Origin: Chloroflexota bacterium
GTDB lineage: Bacteria; Chloroflexota; Chloroflexia; Chloroflexales; Herpetosiphonaceae
Direction of reading: 5' to 3'
Assembly (NCBI GenBank): GCA_020161265.1
Contig: JAIUOC010000008.1
Coordinates: 186,001 to 250,000 of the forward strand
Length of the DNA stretch: 64,000 nucleotides
Part shown: piece by piece, positions 34,385-44,089 of the stretch
Position numbering within the stretch: position 1 is the stretch's first letter
Layout: each line of letters begins with the position of its first letter
Made by a program: the position numbers and the translations under genes
The notes under the pieces: model-generated
Told to the model about the DNA's origin: nothing
Database searches by the model: none
What the model saw: only the letters and a program-made list of their open reading frames with translations

Positions 34385-35410
34385 TTAGAGCTTTTCTGCG
34401 ATGTAGGCGGTGAGGTCGGCGATGCGGGTAGCATAGCCCCATTCGTTGTCGTACCAAGCAACAACTTTGACCATCTTGTCGCCCATTGCCATGGTCAAGC
34501 TCAAGTCAACCACGCTTGAGTATGAAGTACCGATGAAGTCTGATGAGACCAATTCTTCATTGGTTACGCCCAACACGCCTTCCATTGCGCCTTCTGAGGC
34601 TTCAATAAAAGCATTGTTGATCGATTCAACGGTTGCGCCTTCGGCCAATTCAACTACAAAGTCAACCATCGAAACGGTTGGGGTTGGCACACGCACGGCG
34701 AAACCATCGAATTTGCCCTTCAACTCAGGGATAACCAAAGCCACCGCTTTAGCAGCACCCGTGGTCGTTGGAACCATGTTCAAAGCAGCGGCGCGAGCGC
34801 GGCGCAAATCTTTGTGGGGGCCGTCTTGCAGATTTTGGTCCATCGTGTATGAGTGAATGGTGGTCATCAAGCCACGCACAATGCCGAACTTATCGTTCAA
34901 CACTTTGGCTACTGGAGCCAAACAGTTGGTGGTACATGATGCATTCGAGACAATCGTATGTTTTTCAGCGTCGTAGTTTTCTTCGTTCACGCCCATACAC
35001 ACGGTGATGTCTTCGTTCTTGGCGGGAGCACTGATGATAACTTTCTTTGCGCCTGCATCTAAGTGCATTTTGGCTTTAGTTGCATCAGTAAAAATCCCAG
35101 TCGATTCAATTACGATATCGACGTTTAGCTCACCCCATGGTAATTTTGACGGATCGCGCTCGGCCAAGGCCTTGATGACCATTGGCTCTTCTTCATCGGC
35201 GAAGGTAACGCTGATTGTATCTTCAGTGGCGGTAACATCGCCATCGAATGAACCATAGGTTGAATCGTACTTGAGCAGGTGGGCCAACGTTTGGTTATCG
35301 GTCAGGTCGTTGATTGCAACAATTTCCAACTCATCGCGATAGTGATCCAAGATGGTTTTGAAGCTTTGGCGACCGATGCGACCGAAGCCGTTGATTGCTA
35401 CTCGTGCCAC
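34385..35410 (-). CDS. gap: Glyceraldehyde-3-phosphate dehydrogenase
   Basis: A 341-residue type I GAPDH that oxidises glyceraldehyde 3-phosphate to 1,3-bisphosphoglycerate. NAD-binding [13 protein letters not shown] is at the N-terminus and the catalytic Cys lies in [12 protein letters not shown]. The GTG at 35410 with AAGGAG upstream is used; a longer frame adds nine residues before the conserved [11 protein letters not shown] start. Monocistronic, with promoter in the repeat-rich region upstream. The pgk and pgi genes lie within 9 kb, but not in one operon. Confidence 0.95.
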   Translation of the reverse strand: MARVAINGFGRIGRQSFKTILDHYRDELEIVAINDLTDNQTLAHLLKYDSTYGSFDGDVTATEDTISVTFADEEEPMVIKALAERDPSKLPWGELNVDIVIESTGIFTDATKAKMHLDAGAKKVIISAPAKNEDITVCMGVNEENYDAEKHTIVSNASCTTNCLAPVAKVLNDKFGIVRGLMTTIHSYTMDQNLQDGPHKDLRRARAAALNMVPTTTGAAKAVALVIPELKGKFDGFAVRVPTPTVSMVDFVVELAEGATVESINNAFIEASEGAMEGVLGVTNEELVSSDFIGTSYSSVVDLSLTMAMGDKMVKVVAWYDNEWGYATRIADLTAYIAEKL

Positions 35411-35850
35411 AAGTGACTCCTTATTATTTCGCACCAAATTAAGAATGCTTTCACGGCTCTGGGCCGTTCTGCACCACTATAGCACATTCGCTGGTTACTG
35501 TCATTCTGCTTTGGTGAAGGTTTATAAGCTTAATCGGTCAAGAATCGAACACCTACCAAAAGCCGAGTGGATGCAGCTAAATAGTGCATGATCATGCCAT
35601 TTGGGCGATTCAGGGCTAGAATACAAAGAACACAGAACACAGAACATAGAGCATAGAACATAGAGCATAGAACACAGAACACAGAACATAGAGCATAGAA
35701 CATAATGATCATTAAAATCTGTGTGAATCTGTGGCTAAAAAATTAAAGCCTTCGCGTCCTTTGCGCTCTTCGCGGTTTCAACCTTTGTGCTCTTTGTGTC
35801 CTTCGTGGATCAAAACAAAACCTAAATCTCTTTGCCATGGAGCTTACAAT
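35411..35850. repeat. Gene-free stretch with AACATAG heptamer tract and CTTCGTG-type repeat
   Basis: Eleven heptamers of the form A-A/G-C-A-C/T-A-G run from 35629 to 35705. A CTTCGTG-type repeat at 35716-35816 ends CTTCGTGGATCA. Frames through it are low complexity. The gap also holds the divergent promoters of GAPDH and the glycosidase gene. Confidence 0.75.
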
Positions 35851-37134
35851 ATGCGTCGTTTTTTGATTGTGATAATCAGCCTTAGCTGGTTACTCGGAAT
35901 ATTACCACCAGCCCATGCCGAGCCACCCGCCGACCAACCAAGCGATTGGTGGGGCATTGTCGTGCGCGACCCAGCCTATGAGTGGAATACCAATCCAGCC
36001 TATCCGAATGCTGCCAACCAAGCCTTTATCGATCGCATGCTTGATGAAATTGTGGCGATGGGCGGGCGTTGGGTGCGCTTCGAGTTTCACGGCGCATGGG
36101 ATGGCTCAAGTTATGGAAGTTTTAATTTAGCTCAGGCTGATTATTTTGTCAGTGCCGCGCATAGCCGTGGTTTGAAGGTGCTGGCCTTGCTAGGCACTGA
36201 TATTTTGCGTGGCCCGCAGGCCGGAGTACAGCATTTTGATGGTGGCACGGTTTCAGGCAGCATTCCCACCAGCAATCCCGACCGCGAGCTTGCGCCTTGC
36301 CCACCAGCCCCAATCGGTTGTGGCGTAAATGCCTATCAAAAAGCCTGGCTCGAACGTGCGATCAGCATTGCCGATTATTATCGTGGCCGGATTGATGCCT
36401 ATGAGATTTTCAACGAGCCAAATTTTTATTTTGGGCTGATTGGCGATACTAATGGCCAGCAAGATGAGATGAATCCCTATTATCTGGCTCAAACAATCAC
36501 CAAACTCTATCGAATTTTGCGCGATGCCAGCCGCAACGATCAAACGCCGCTGATCATTGGCGGTTTGCACCCATTAACGTCCAACGAATCGGGCCGCACT
36601 GATCGCGGCTACTTGCAAGCGCTCTACCAAGCAGCGCCGTTCAGCAATTGGGCTAATAGCCACAACGGCCAATATCCGATCGATGGCGTGGCTTATCATC
36701 CGTATCCCGCCGAGATGCGCCGCTTGATCAGCGATAACGACTTTTTGCATTTAGTTGGGCCACGTTTGGATAGCCTGATTGCCACGATCCGCAGTTTCGA
36801 CCAAACCAGCCGACTTTGGCTGACCGAAATTGGCACCCGTGGCGACCCCCAAAATCCTAGCGAATTGCAACGCCAAGCCGATTTTATGCGTCAATTTGTG
36901 GCAACGATCTATGGTCGCCCCGAAATTGCCAACTGGTTTTGGTTCAAGTACGAGGATTTTCCGCCTGCCAGCGAGGCTTGGGGCGTTGTGCATATCAATT
37001 ACGACGGCAACGGAGCCTACGATCTCAACGGCACAGTCAGTTTGTATAAACCTAGTTTTTATGCCTACCGCGATTTAGTTGATCATTTTCGCCAGCGGGT
37101 TTGGATTCCACAGGTGCTAAATAACATGAATTAG
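35851..37134 (+). CDS. Secreted TIM-barrel glycosidase (GH5/GH39-like)
   Basis: A 427-residue exported protein. The start at 35851 (GGAG eight bases upstream) gives a signal peptide MRRFLIVIISLSWLLGILPP ending AHA. The clan GH-A acid/base is Glu189 in IFNEPNF and the likely nucleophile is Glu326 in LWLTEIGTRG, 137 residues later, as expected for a TIM barrel. GLKVLALLG and WVRFEFHGAWDG fit early strands. The substrate is a plant or microbial polysaccharide, not definable here. No carbohydrate-binding module is visible. Confidence 0.85.
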   Translation: MRRFLIVIISLSWLLGILPPAHAEPPADQPSDWWGIVVRDPAYEWNTNPAYPNAANQAFIDRMLDEIVAMGGRWVRFEFHGAWDGSSYGSFNLAQADYFVSAAHSRGLKVLALLGTDILRGPQAGVQHFDGGTVSGSIPTSNPDRELAPCPPAPIGCGVNAYQKAWLERAISIADYYRGRIDAYEIFNEPNFYFGLIGDTNGQQDEMNPYYLAQTITKLYRILRDASRNDQTPLIIGGLHPLTSNESGRTDRGYLQALYQAAPFSNWANSHNGQYPIDGVAYHPYPAEMRRLISDNDFLHLVGPRLDSLIATIRSFDQTSRLWLTEIGTRGDPQNPSELQRQADFMRQFVATIYGRPEIANWFWFKYEDFPPASEAWGVVHINYDGNGAYDLNGTVSLYKPSFYAYRDLVDHFRQRVWIPQVLNNMN

Positions 37135-37200
37135 CTCATTCTGACGGCCTAAAAAGCGTTTGCAGGCCCGTAGTTACAGTCTGCTCAATTCGACCGTGTG

Positions 37201-37209
37201 TGCTATAAT
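37201..37209 (+). promoter_or_regulatory. Extended -10 promoter of ftsK
   Basis: TGCTATAAT, 54 bases before the ftsK start codon. No clear -35 element. Confidence 0.5.
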
Positions 37210-37262
37210 CGAAGCAATCAAACACCAACGAATTGAGTACATCACTTGGGGATAGAGTAGCA

Positions 37263-39737
37263 ATGTCAACGCGAAAATCTGCGCCAAAGCGCCAAAGTGG
37301 CAAAAAGCCAACCGCTGCAACCGCCCGCAAACGGGGCGCAGCCAAACAATCAATCACCCCGCAAATCCAAATTCCCCAAAATCTTCAGCGTGAGATTTTT
37401 GCGGTTATTTTGGTATTTTTGGGCTTATTGACCTTGCTATTCAGTACATTTAGCGGCGATCAAGGGGTGATTGGCACGCAATGGAATACCGCTGTGGCGC
37501 GGGCTTTTGGCACTGGTAAGGTGCTGGTTCCGGTGGCGCTGGGCATTCTGGGCGGCCTGATGATCTTTCAGGAGCGATTTAGCGATAGTCGTTTGAGCGG
37601 CGCGAATATTCTTGGCACGCTGATGGTGTTGCTTTCGCTGTTGATGCTGCTGGAATATCCGGGCTATGAAATTCATCGCGAACACCCTGAGTTTCATGTT
37701 GGTGCTGGCGGTGGGGTCGTTGGTCAAACCTTGCTGACAATTTTGATCAGCGGCATCGGCAAGGGTGGGGCATTGCTCTTTTCAGTCACGATTGGACTGA
37801 TTGGGATTATGCTGACCTTTAATCTGACGCTGCGCCAAATTATGGCAGCATTGTTCTACTACACTGGCGGTTTGCGTATTTTAGGTCGCCGCTTGTTGGG
37901 TTCGCCCGTTCGGCGTGAGCCAATGTTTGATGATTATCCTGAGGAGCATTTCAGGCCGCTGGAATTGCCCGCACCGCAAGCCATGCCTAAGGTCAGCAAC
38001 AAACGTCGTCAAGCGATTCTTGAAGATACAACTAACCAAGAGGTGGTGCTTACGCCAATTGCTGAGCGCCCCGCCCAAGCCAGTTTGTTTAATCGCGATC
38101 TTCCAGAGCCAAATCGACCTGCCCGCCGCAAGGAAGTTGCTCCGCCACCAGTTGCGCCAAATGCAGCTGGCAGTATGGCTCCAACCAAACGGCTCAAGCC
38201 CGCCGACGATCAAACCAAACCCAATCAGCCAAAAACCAATGCTGAAGACCCCAACTTTATCGAGCCAGATGAAGCCCTGACCCATCGTGCTTGGCCGTTG
38301 CCAACCCTCAATGCGCTCGATGAGTTTGTTGAAGGCCAAATTGGCGATGAAGAAAAGCGCGAAAAAGCACGGATTATCGAGGAAACTTTGGCCTCGTTTC
38401 GGGTTGAGGCGCGGGTGGTTGAGGCCAACACTGGTCCAGCAGTTACGCAATTTGCGCTCCAACCAGCAATCGGGGTCAAAATTAACAAAATCACCAGTCT
38501 CCAAAATGATTTAGCATTGGCGCTAGCCGCGCCATCGTTACGGATCGAAGCACCTGTGCCTGGCCGCTCGGTGGTTGGCATCGAAATTCCCAATTCGGCG
38601 ATTGCCACGGTGGCTATGCGTGATGTGCTGGGCAGTGAAGAGTTTGATACCAAACGCGGCAAGCTCAAAATTCCGCTAGGCAAAGATGTTTCGGGCAATG
38701 TAGTGATTGCCGACCTCGCCAAAATGCCGCACTTGCTGGTAGCGGGCAGCACTGGCTCAGGTAAAAGTATTTGTATCAATTCGATCATTATTTCGCTGTT
38801 GATGAAACACACGCCCAATGAGCTAAAATTCATCATGGTTGACCCCAAAATGGTCGAATTGATCGTTTACAACAATATTCCGCATTTGCTCACGCCGGTG
38901 GTAACCGAGCTTGAACGGGTGGTTAGTTCGCTCAAGTGGGCGGTGCGCGAGATGGAACGGCGCTACAAGGTTTTTGCCAAGGGTGGTTTTCGCAATCTCG
39001 AAAGCTATATGCAAGCTGCCCGCAAGCGCCCCGACCTTGAGCCAATGCCCTATATTGTGGTGATCATCGACGAGTTGGCCGATTTGATGATGCTGGCTCC
39101 TGATGAAGTTGAAACCTTGATTTGTCGCTTGGCCCAAATGGCCCGTGCCACCGGAATTCACCTGATTTTGGCGACTCAACGGCCCTCGGTCGATGTCGTA
39201 ACAGGCTTGATCAAGGCCAACTTCCCCACGCGGATCGCCTTCGCCGTGACTTCGCAAATCGACTCGCGGGTTATTTTGGATACGCCTGGAGCCGAGCAAT
39301 TGCTTGGCCGTGGCGATATGCTCTATCTGGCGGTCGATGCTGCCAAATCGATTCGGGTGCAAGGAACCTTTGTTTCCGATGGTGAAGTTGAAAACGTTGT
39401 GCAATTCTGGCGCATGCAAATTCCACCTGAATTAGCCAAGCCTGATGCTGCTAACCCCCAATCCAAGCCTGCGCCAAGCAGCCAAACCAGCATGGGCGAT
39501 GTATTTTTGCAAGCCGACGAGCAAGATGAACTGTTGCCCAAGGCGATTGAATTGGTGCGCCAACATCAACGCGCTTCGGCCTCGATGCTGCAACGGCGTT
39601 TGCGGATTGGCTATAGCAAAGCTGCCCAATTGATCGAACTGCTGGAACAGCGCGGAATTGTTGGGCCAGCTGAGGGCAGTCGTTCGCGCGAGGTGCTCAA
39701 TCCTGAACAGGGAGCGAAGGCTGGCGGCGACGAATAA
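37263..39737 (+). CDS. ftsK: FtsK/SpoIIIE-type DNA translocase
   Basis: An 824-residue division-linked DNA pump that moves chromosomal DNA through the septum. A basic N-terminus precedes four or five membrane helices (about 45-200), then a Pro/Lys-rich linker (about 220-350). The motor has Walker A GSTGSGKS (Lys501) and Walker B YIVVIIDELADLMM, and ATQRPSVDVVTGLIKANFPT is conserved. The C-terminal gamma winged helix (ASMLQRRLRIGYSKAAQLIE) would read KOPS/SRS-type polar sequences. The ATG at 37263 is preferred to an in-frame TTG 30 bases upstream. It has its own extended -10 promoter. Confidence 0.94.
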   Translation: MSTRKSAPKRQSGKKPTAATARKRGAAKQSITPQIQIPQNLQREIFAVILVFLGLLTLLFSTFSGDQGVIGTQWNTAVARAFGTGKVLVPVALGILGGLMIFQERFSDSRLSGANILGTLMVLLSLLMLLEYPGYEIHREHPEFHVGAGGGVVGQTLLTILISGIGKGGALLFSVTIGLIGIMLTFNLTLRQIMAALFYYTGGLRILGRRLLGSPVRREPMFDDYPEEHFRPLELPAPQAMPKVSNKRRQAILEDTTNQEVVLTPIAERPAQASLFNRDLPEPNRPARRKEVAPPPVAPNAAGSMAPTKRLKPADDQTKPNQPKTNAEDPNFIEPDEALTHRAWPLPTLNALDEFVEGQIGDEEKREKARIIEETLASFRVEARVVEANTGPAVTQFALQPAIGVKINKITSLQNDLALALAAPSLRIEAPVPGRSVVGIEIPNSAIATVAMRDVLGSEEFDTKRGKLKIPLGKDVSGNVVIADLAKMPHLLVAGSTGSGKSICINSIIISLLMKHTPNELKFIMVDPKMVELIVYNNIPHLLTPVVTELERVVSSLKWAVREMERRYKVFAKGGFRNLESYMQAARKRPDLEPMPYIVVIIDELADLMMLAPDEVETLICRLAQMARATGIHLILATQRPSVDVVTGLIKANFPTRIAFAVTSQIDSRVILDTPGAEQLLGRGDMLYLAVDAAKSIRVQGTFVSDGEVENVVQFWRMQIPPELAKPDAANPQSKPAPSSQTSMGDVFLQADEQDELLPKAIELVRQHQRASASMLQRRLRIGYSKAAQLIELLEQRGIVGPAEGSRSREVLNPEQGAKAGGDE

Positions 39738-39808
39738 CGGTGATATTTCTGCACCTGTGGCGTAGAGCCTGCTACCCAGCAGATCAACAAAATCGTTTAT
39801 TATGGGGA

Positions 39809-39873
39809 GCATAGGCTATGCGGTTCTTGGTTCGTAGCACTGATAGCGCCCAGATAGCCTATCGCCTATAGCC
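39809..39873. repeat. ATAGCCTAT-type inverted repeat before pgk
   Basis: GCATAGGCTATGC (39809 onward) is palindromic, and ATAGCCTATCGCCTATAGCC ends at 39873. A related element in reverse orientation occurs at 46034-46056. Confidence 0.45.
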
Positions 39874-39892
39874 TTGTACAAGGAGATCGCTT

Positions 39893-41077
39893 GTGAACAA
39901 GCAGACCATTCGTGATGTAGCGTGGAGCGGAAAACGAGCTTTGGTTCGGGTGGATTTCAATGTGCCGCTTGATGAAGCCCGTAAAGTCACTGATGACACT
40001 CGGATTCGGGCAGCGTTGCCTACGATCAACTATTTGCTCGAACAAGGTGCAAGTGTGATTTTGATGTCGCACTTGGGCCGCCCAAAGAAAAAAGTGGCTG
40101 AAGAATTCCGGCTCAAGCCAGTTGCCGATCATCTCCAATCGCTGCTGGATGCCCCAGTGAACTATATTCAGACAACGACTGGTGCTGAGGCCGAAGCTGC
40201 TGCCCAAGCCTTGCAAGCAGGCCAAGTGCTGTTGCTGGAAAATACCCGCTTTGATCCCCGCGAAGAATCAAACGATCCTGCCATGGCCGAAGAATTGGCC
40301 AAACTTGGCGATATTTATGTGAATGATGCTTTTGGAGCGGCCCACCGCGCCCATGCCTCAACCGAAGGCCTCGCCAAATTCCTGCCAGCCGTGGCTGGTT
40401 TCTTGATGGAAGCCGAATTGGCCGCGCTTGGCAAAGCCTTGGATGATCCTCAACGACCTTTCGTCACGATCATTGGTGGCGCAAAAATTAGCGACAAAAT
40501 CGGCGTGATCGAAAACTTGCTGGGCAAAGTCGATTCATTGCTGATCGGCGGCGGCATGGCCAATACCTTCTTGTTGGCGCAAAATAAGGCTGTTGGCGCT
40601 TCGTTGGTCGAAGCCGATAGCGTAGCTGAAGCCGCCCGTTTGATCGACGAAGCTCAAGGCCGTGGCGTGAAGTTGTTGTTGCCCAGCGATGTAGTGGTTG
40701 CTGATGCCTTCAGTGCCGAAGCCAATACCCAAGTGCTGAGCATCGACGATGTGCCCGATGGCTGGCGAATTCTCGATATTGGGCCAGAAACCCGCCAAAC
40801 CTACTCGCAAGTGGTCAGCGAAGCCAAAACCGTCATTTGGAACGGCCCAATGGGCGTGTTTGAGCTAGAGCCATTTGCCGCTGGCACTCGCGCTGTTGCT
40901 CAAGCCTTGGCTGATAGCAGCGCGATCACAATCATTGGTGGTGGCGATTCAGTTGCGGCGATTGAGCAAATGGGCTTAGCCGAAAAGATGAGCCACATCT
41001 CAACTGGTGGTGGCGCTAGCCTCGAATTGCTTGAAGGCAAAGTGCTGCCAGGTATTGCCGCGCTTAACGATAAATAA
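39893..41077 (+). CDS. pgk: Phosphoglycerate kinase
   Basis: A 394-residue monomeric glycolytic enzyme making ATP from 1,3-bisphosphoglycerate. Substrate-binding [11 protein letters not shown] is near the start, followed by SHLGRPK and [10 protein letters not shown]. The nucleotide-binding half has [21 protein letters not shown] and the final [14 protein letters not shown] and [13 protein letters not shown]. The start is GTG at 39893, with AAGGAG upstream. Terminator after the stop. Only the neighbouring gap separates it from ftsK, so partial readthrough is possible. Confidence 0.96.
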   Translation: MNKQTIRDVAWSGKRALVRVDFNVPLDEARKVTDDTRIRAALPTINYLLEQGASVILMSHLGRPKKKVAEEFRLKPVADHLQSLLDAPVNYIQTTTGAEAEAAAQALQAGQVLLLENTRFDPREESNDPAMAEELAKLGDIYVNDAFGAAHRAHASTEGLAKFLPAVAGFLMEAELAALGKALDDPQRPFVTIIGGAKISDKIGVIENLLGKVDSLLIGGGMANTFLLAQNKAVGASLVEADSVAEAARLIDEAQGRGVKLLLPSDVVVADAFSAEANTQVLSIDDVPDGWRILDIGPETRQTYSQVVSEAKTVIWNGPMGVFELEPFAAGTRAVAQALADSSAITIIGGGDSVAAIEQMGLAEKMSHISTGGGASLELLEGKVLPGIAALNDK

Positions 41078-41100
41078 CTTGCTCGCTTACTCAAGTACGC

Positions 41101-41136
41101 AGCCCTACAGAACGCTTGATTCTGTGGGGCTTTTTG
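41101..41136 (+). terminator. Terminator of pgk
   Basis: AGCCCTACAGAA pairs with TTCTGTGGGGCT (12 bp, one G-U), followed by TTTTTGTT. Confidence 0.85.
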
Positions 41137-41189
41137 TTAGCAACAACCTTTGAAGTGCAAGCATTCTGCGATTCGATAGGAGAGTTTGT

Positions 41190-41624
41190 ATGTATGAAGT
41201 GCCGCACAATGTAAAACCAATTAGCCAATGGCCAATCTTTTTTATAAGCATGTATTATGGGGCTATAGGGGCGGTTGGTGCTATTCCTAGCTGTTATTTT
41301 CTGATGTATGTTATCTTCGATCATCAACGTATCTTGAACAGCAATAATCTTGCAAATACCCTTTGGTTTTGCCTAATCTTTATTGCTAATACGAGCCGTT
41401 TAGGCCTATTTATTGGATTACTGCGATTGCGCCGCTGGACCTATTGGTGCAGTATTTCAATTGAAATACTTATTATTATTAGTGCTGTGCAGGTTTTATC
41501 TTTCGATAAAATTCAAATATTAGATTTGATAGTCATTAGTATTGGAATCATCGCCCTAGTGATTTTAGGCTATCTTTTTCGGCCCAAGGTATGGCGTACA
41601 TTTGCAGCATCCAAAGCGTCATAG
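41190..41624 (+). CDS. Small membrane protein, MYxVPHN type, copy 1
   Basis: A 144-residue protein with four hydrophobic segments and a short polar N-terminus (MYEVPHN). GGAGAG precedes the ATG. It is clearly a paralog of the next gene: both share MY-x-VPHN, SRLG near the middle and LGYL-x-RPK near the end. No family recognised. The local DNA is more AT-rich than the rest of the window. Confidence 0.75.
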   Translation: MYEVPHNVKPISQWPIFFISMYYGAIGAVGAIPSCYFLMYVIFDHQRILNSNNLANTLWFCLIFIANTSRLGLFIGLLRLRRWTYWCSISIEILIIISAVQVLSFDKIQILDLIVISIGIIALVILGYLFRPKVWRTFAASKAS

Positions 41625-41718
41625 TGACTAGAAGATAATTTATTTAGCATTATTAAAATGCCATAAGCTATTCAATGCTGCGTACATTCGTTATCGTTTG
41701 AGTTGAGAGGAAATCGCT

Positions 41719-42138
41719 ATGTATCGTGTTCCGCATAACCCGCAAAACCAACTGAGTTGGCCAATTGCCCTGATTTTCTTTTACAATGCCATTATCAGCA
41801 TTGTTGCGGCGATTGGGGGCTGTTCACTTCTTGCCGTTATGATTTATACAAATAGGCTGAGCGGAAATCAACCATTAAGTCTGTTGTGGCCAGCCTTCTT
41901 CCTGTTAGTCACTATTAGCCGTTTGGGCTTTGGTGTTGGGTTTGTAAAATTTCGATCGTGGGGCTATCGCGGGCTTTTGATGGTCGAGATCCTCACGATT
42001 ATTAGTTTGCTCAGTCGATTTGTATTCGAGCGTGAACGCATTTCGTGGGTTGAAAGTGCCTTGGTCATTATTGCAATGCCGATTCTTGGTTATCTGTCTC
42101 GGCCTAAAATTAAACAACAATTCCTACGATTAGTATAG
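41719..42138 (+). CDS. Small membrane protein, MYxVPHN type, copy 2
   Basis: A 139-residue protein with four predicted membrane helices, tandem duplicate of the preceding gene (MYRVPHNPQN, TISRLGFGVGF, LGYLSRPKI). GAGAGG precedes the ATG. Function unknown. The two copies differ a lot outside the shared motifs, so the duplication is not recent. Confidence 0.77.
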   Translation: MYRVPHNPQNQLSWPIALIFFYNAIISIVAAIGGCSLLAVMIYTNRLSGNQPLSLLWPAFFLLVTISRLGFGVGFVKFRSWGYRGLLMVEILTIISLLSRFVFERERISWVESALVIIAMPILGYLSRPKIKQQFLRLV

Positions 42139-42177
42139 CGCGTAAGCATCACAAGCAATTAATCAGCAATCATTAAA

Positions 42178-42209
42178 TAAAAAACCTGCCATGCAATCAG
42201 CATGGCAGG
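42178..42209 (-). terminator. Terminator of pgi
   Basis: CCTGCCATG/CATGGCAGG stem, followed on the minus strand by TTTTTTA, 15 bases after the stop. Confidence 0.85.
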
Positions 42210-42224
42210 TCTGGTCGAGCAATT

Positions 42225-43619
42225 TTAGATGATGAATTCGCTGCGGCTGCGACCACGAGCTTGTTCAATTTCGTGGCGGCGAGCATCGTAGCCTTCACGA
42301 CCCATCAAGGCGTAGGTGGCGATTTTGCCAGCCTCAACTCCTGGTTGATCAAAGGCGTTGATGTTGTACAACTCGCCAGCAAAGGCGGTTTGCATTTCGA
42401 GCATGTAATAGAATTGCCCAAGCGTAAAGGCATTGACCGCTGGGAAATAGTGGGCCATGCTGGGGCGGCCAGCTTCGGCAATTGCCAACTGGGTTGCTTC
42501 GCCCTCGGCTTTGAGCAATTGGCTAAAGCTCTTGCCATCGAGATACGAAAGCTCGTTGATGTCGGGGTAGGCATTGCTCAGCGGTGCTTCCACTTGGAAC
42601 TGCTCAACAAACAAGAAGTGCATTAATTTATCGAATGGACCTTCGGCATATAATTGCACTTGTGAGTGTTGGTCGGTTGCGCCCAACGATTTGATTGGCG
42701 TAGGCCCAACATTGACCACATTGCCCGCCCGATCAACCCGCTTGCCCAAACTTTCAGCCCACAATTGGCGGAACCAATCGGCTACATCGCGCAAACGTTG
42801 GGCATAGGGCATCATCACAACCATATTCTTGCCTTTTTTATCGAGCAAGAATTGAATCAAGGCACACATTGCGGCAGGGTTTTTGCGGGGGTCGCGCTCT
42901 TGGCTGCGTTTGTCGGCATAGGCTGCGCCTGCCAACAATTCATCAATATCAATCCCGGTAACTGCCGCTGGGAACAAGCCAACTGCACAAAGTTCCGAGA
43001 AGCGTCCGCCAACGCTGGCTGGCAAGGGCAAGGTTGGGTAGCCTTCGCGATCAGCAATTTGGCGCAAGGCACCCTTTTTGGGATCAGTCGTCAATACCAA
43101 GTGATCAACCAATTTATCCTTGCCGAGGCGTTTGGCCAAGGCTTCGCGGAAGTAGATGAAAGATGCCATGGTTTCGGCAGTCGTGCCCGATTTGGTGATG
43201 ACGTTGAACACGGTGCGCTCAAGATCAAGCACATCGAGCAAGCCAGCGTTTAATTCGGGGTCAACATTATCGGGAACAAATAGAGTAGGGCCACGGCGCA
43301 ATTCACGTGGCAAATTATTATAAAATGGGTGCTGGAGAGCCGTTTGGGTTGCGATTGGGCCAAGTGCTGAGCCACCAATGCCTAAAACCACCAAGGTATC
43401 GGCGCGGGCACGCACAGCTTGGGCTTGAGCAATAATTTCACTGGTATCTTGATAGGGCAAATCCATCCAGCCGAGATCGGCGCGTTGCGCATAAACAGCC
43501 TCAATCGCGGCGGCGGCATGGGGCAATGCTGCCTCAATTTCAGCCTCAGTCAATCCATGTTCACCAATCACATCGGCCATCACATTGTTGTAATCAAAGC
43601 GAATAGCTTGAGTACTCAT
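42225..43619 (-). CDS. pgi: Glucose-6-phosphate isomerase
   Basis: A 464-residue phosphosugar isomerase interconverting glucose 6-phosphate and fructose 6-phosphate. Two SIS halves are visible: VVLGIGGSALGP with KSGTTAETMA, and the C-terminal HQ-type active-site region TDQHSQVQLYAEGP. The short (about 450 aa) type resembles Bacillus and Thermus enzymes. The ATG at 43619 with AAGGAG upstream is used; the open frame runs upstream but without family similarity. Its terminator is downstream. Confidence 0.94.
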   Translation of the reverse strand: MSTQAIRFDYNNVMADVIGEHGLTEAEIEAALPHAAAAIEAVYAQRADLGWMDLPYQDTSEIIAQAQAVRARADTLVVLGIGGSALGPIATQTALQHPFYNNLPRELRRGPTLFVPDNVDPELNAGLLDVLDLERTVFNVITKSGTTAETMASFIYFREALAKRLGKDKLVDHLVLTTDPKKGALRQIADREGYPTLPLPASVGGRFSELCAVGLFPAAVTGIDIDELLAGAAYADKRSQERDPRKNPAAMCALIQFLLDKKGKNMVVMMPYAQRLRDVADWFRQLWAESLGKRVDRAGNVVNVGPTPIKSLGATDQHSQVQLYAEGPFDKLMHFLFVEQFQVEAPLSNAYPDINELSYLDGKSFSQLLKAEGEATQLAIAEAGRPSMAHYFPAVNAFTLGQFYYMLEMQTAFAGELYNINAFDQPGVEAGKIATYALMGREGYDARRHEIEQARGRSRSEFII

Positions 43620-43722
43620 GACACTCCTTATTGTTTGCGAAATTGGGTCTTTGTCGTAGGCTGCGGCGGTGCAGTTGCAAGGCTTCGTTGCCCAGCGGCC
43701 AACTTTGCCCATCGTACCACAC

Positions 43723-44031
43723 TCAGCGCGTGCTGGTGGTAGTATTCTCTTCACCAGCCACAAGCGTGCCACCATTAATCTCACAATTGAGCAATTGGCG
43801 TTTGGGGCTAAACAGCGCTTCAAGCTCAATACGGCTGTAGCAACGATCATCGACCAAGGTTTTGCGCACAAACAAATTATCATCGTCGTCGCGCTGGGAA
43901 AGATCGTTGCGGCTATCGATCCGCACCCGAATCACGCTACCACAACGTTTGCAGCGCACCTGAAAATAAATTCCCGCATCATTGCTAGCTTGGCCGCTGC
44001 CACCACCAAAAAGCTTACGAAAAAAACTCAT
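43723..44031 (-). CDS. Small Cys-containing protein with MSFFRKLFG N-terminus
   Basis: A 102-residue protein from the ATG at 44031 (AGGGAGT upstream). It begins MSFFRKLFGGGSG, a basic-hydrophobic segment very like the MGFFRKLFGR start of the PP2C phosphatase at 22452. A CKRCG pair and two later Cys residues (RCYSR, LLNCE) could bind zinc. The rest is charged (DSRNDLSQRDDDDN). No family recognised. It reads toward pgi but is separate. Confidence 0.7.
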   Translation of the reverse strand: MSFFRKLFGGGSGQASNDAGIYFQVRCKRCGSVIRVRIDSRNDLSQRDDDDNLFVRKTLVDDRCYSRIELEALFSPKRQLLNCEINGGTLVAGEENTTTSTR

Positions 44032-44089
44032 GAGTACTCCCTGAGAGAAGGCAAAAATCAAAAGTCAAAAGCCCATAACCTCATCGTAA

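Noticed and set aside
35629-35705. Possible CRISPR array
   Set aside because: Units are 7 bases with no unique spacers and no cas genes nearby.
35530-35712. Minus-strand reading frame with Cys/Tyr/Leu repeats
   Set aside because: It is the translation of the AACATAG heptamer tract and has no ribosome site or family similarity.
34385-43619. A single glycolytic operon of gap, pgk and pgi
   Set aside because: Strands differ, terminators separate them and other genes intervene; only loose clustering is seen.
43620-43883. Longer N-terminus for glucose-6-phosphate isomerase
   Set aside because: The extra 88 residues lack similarity and AAGGAG lies right before the ATG at 43619.
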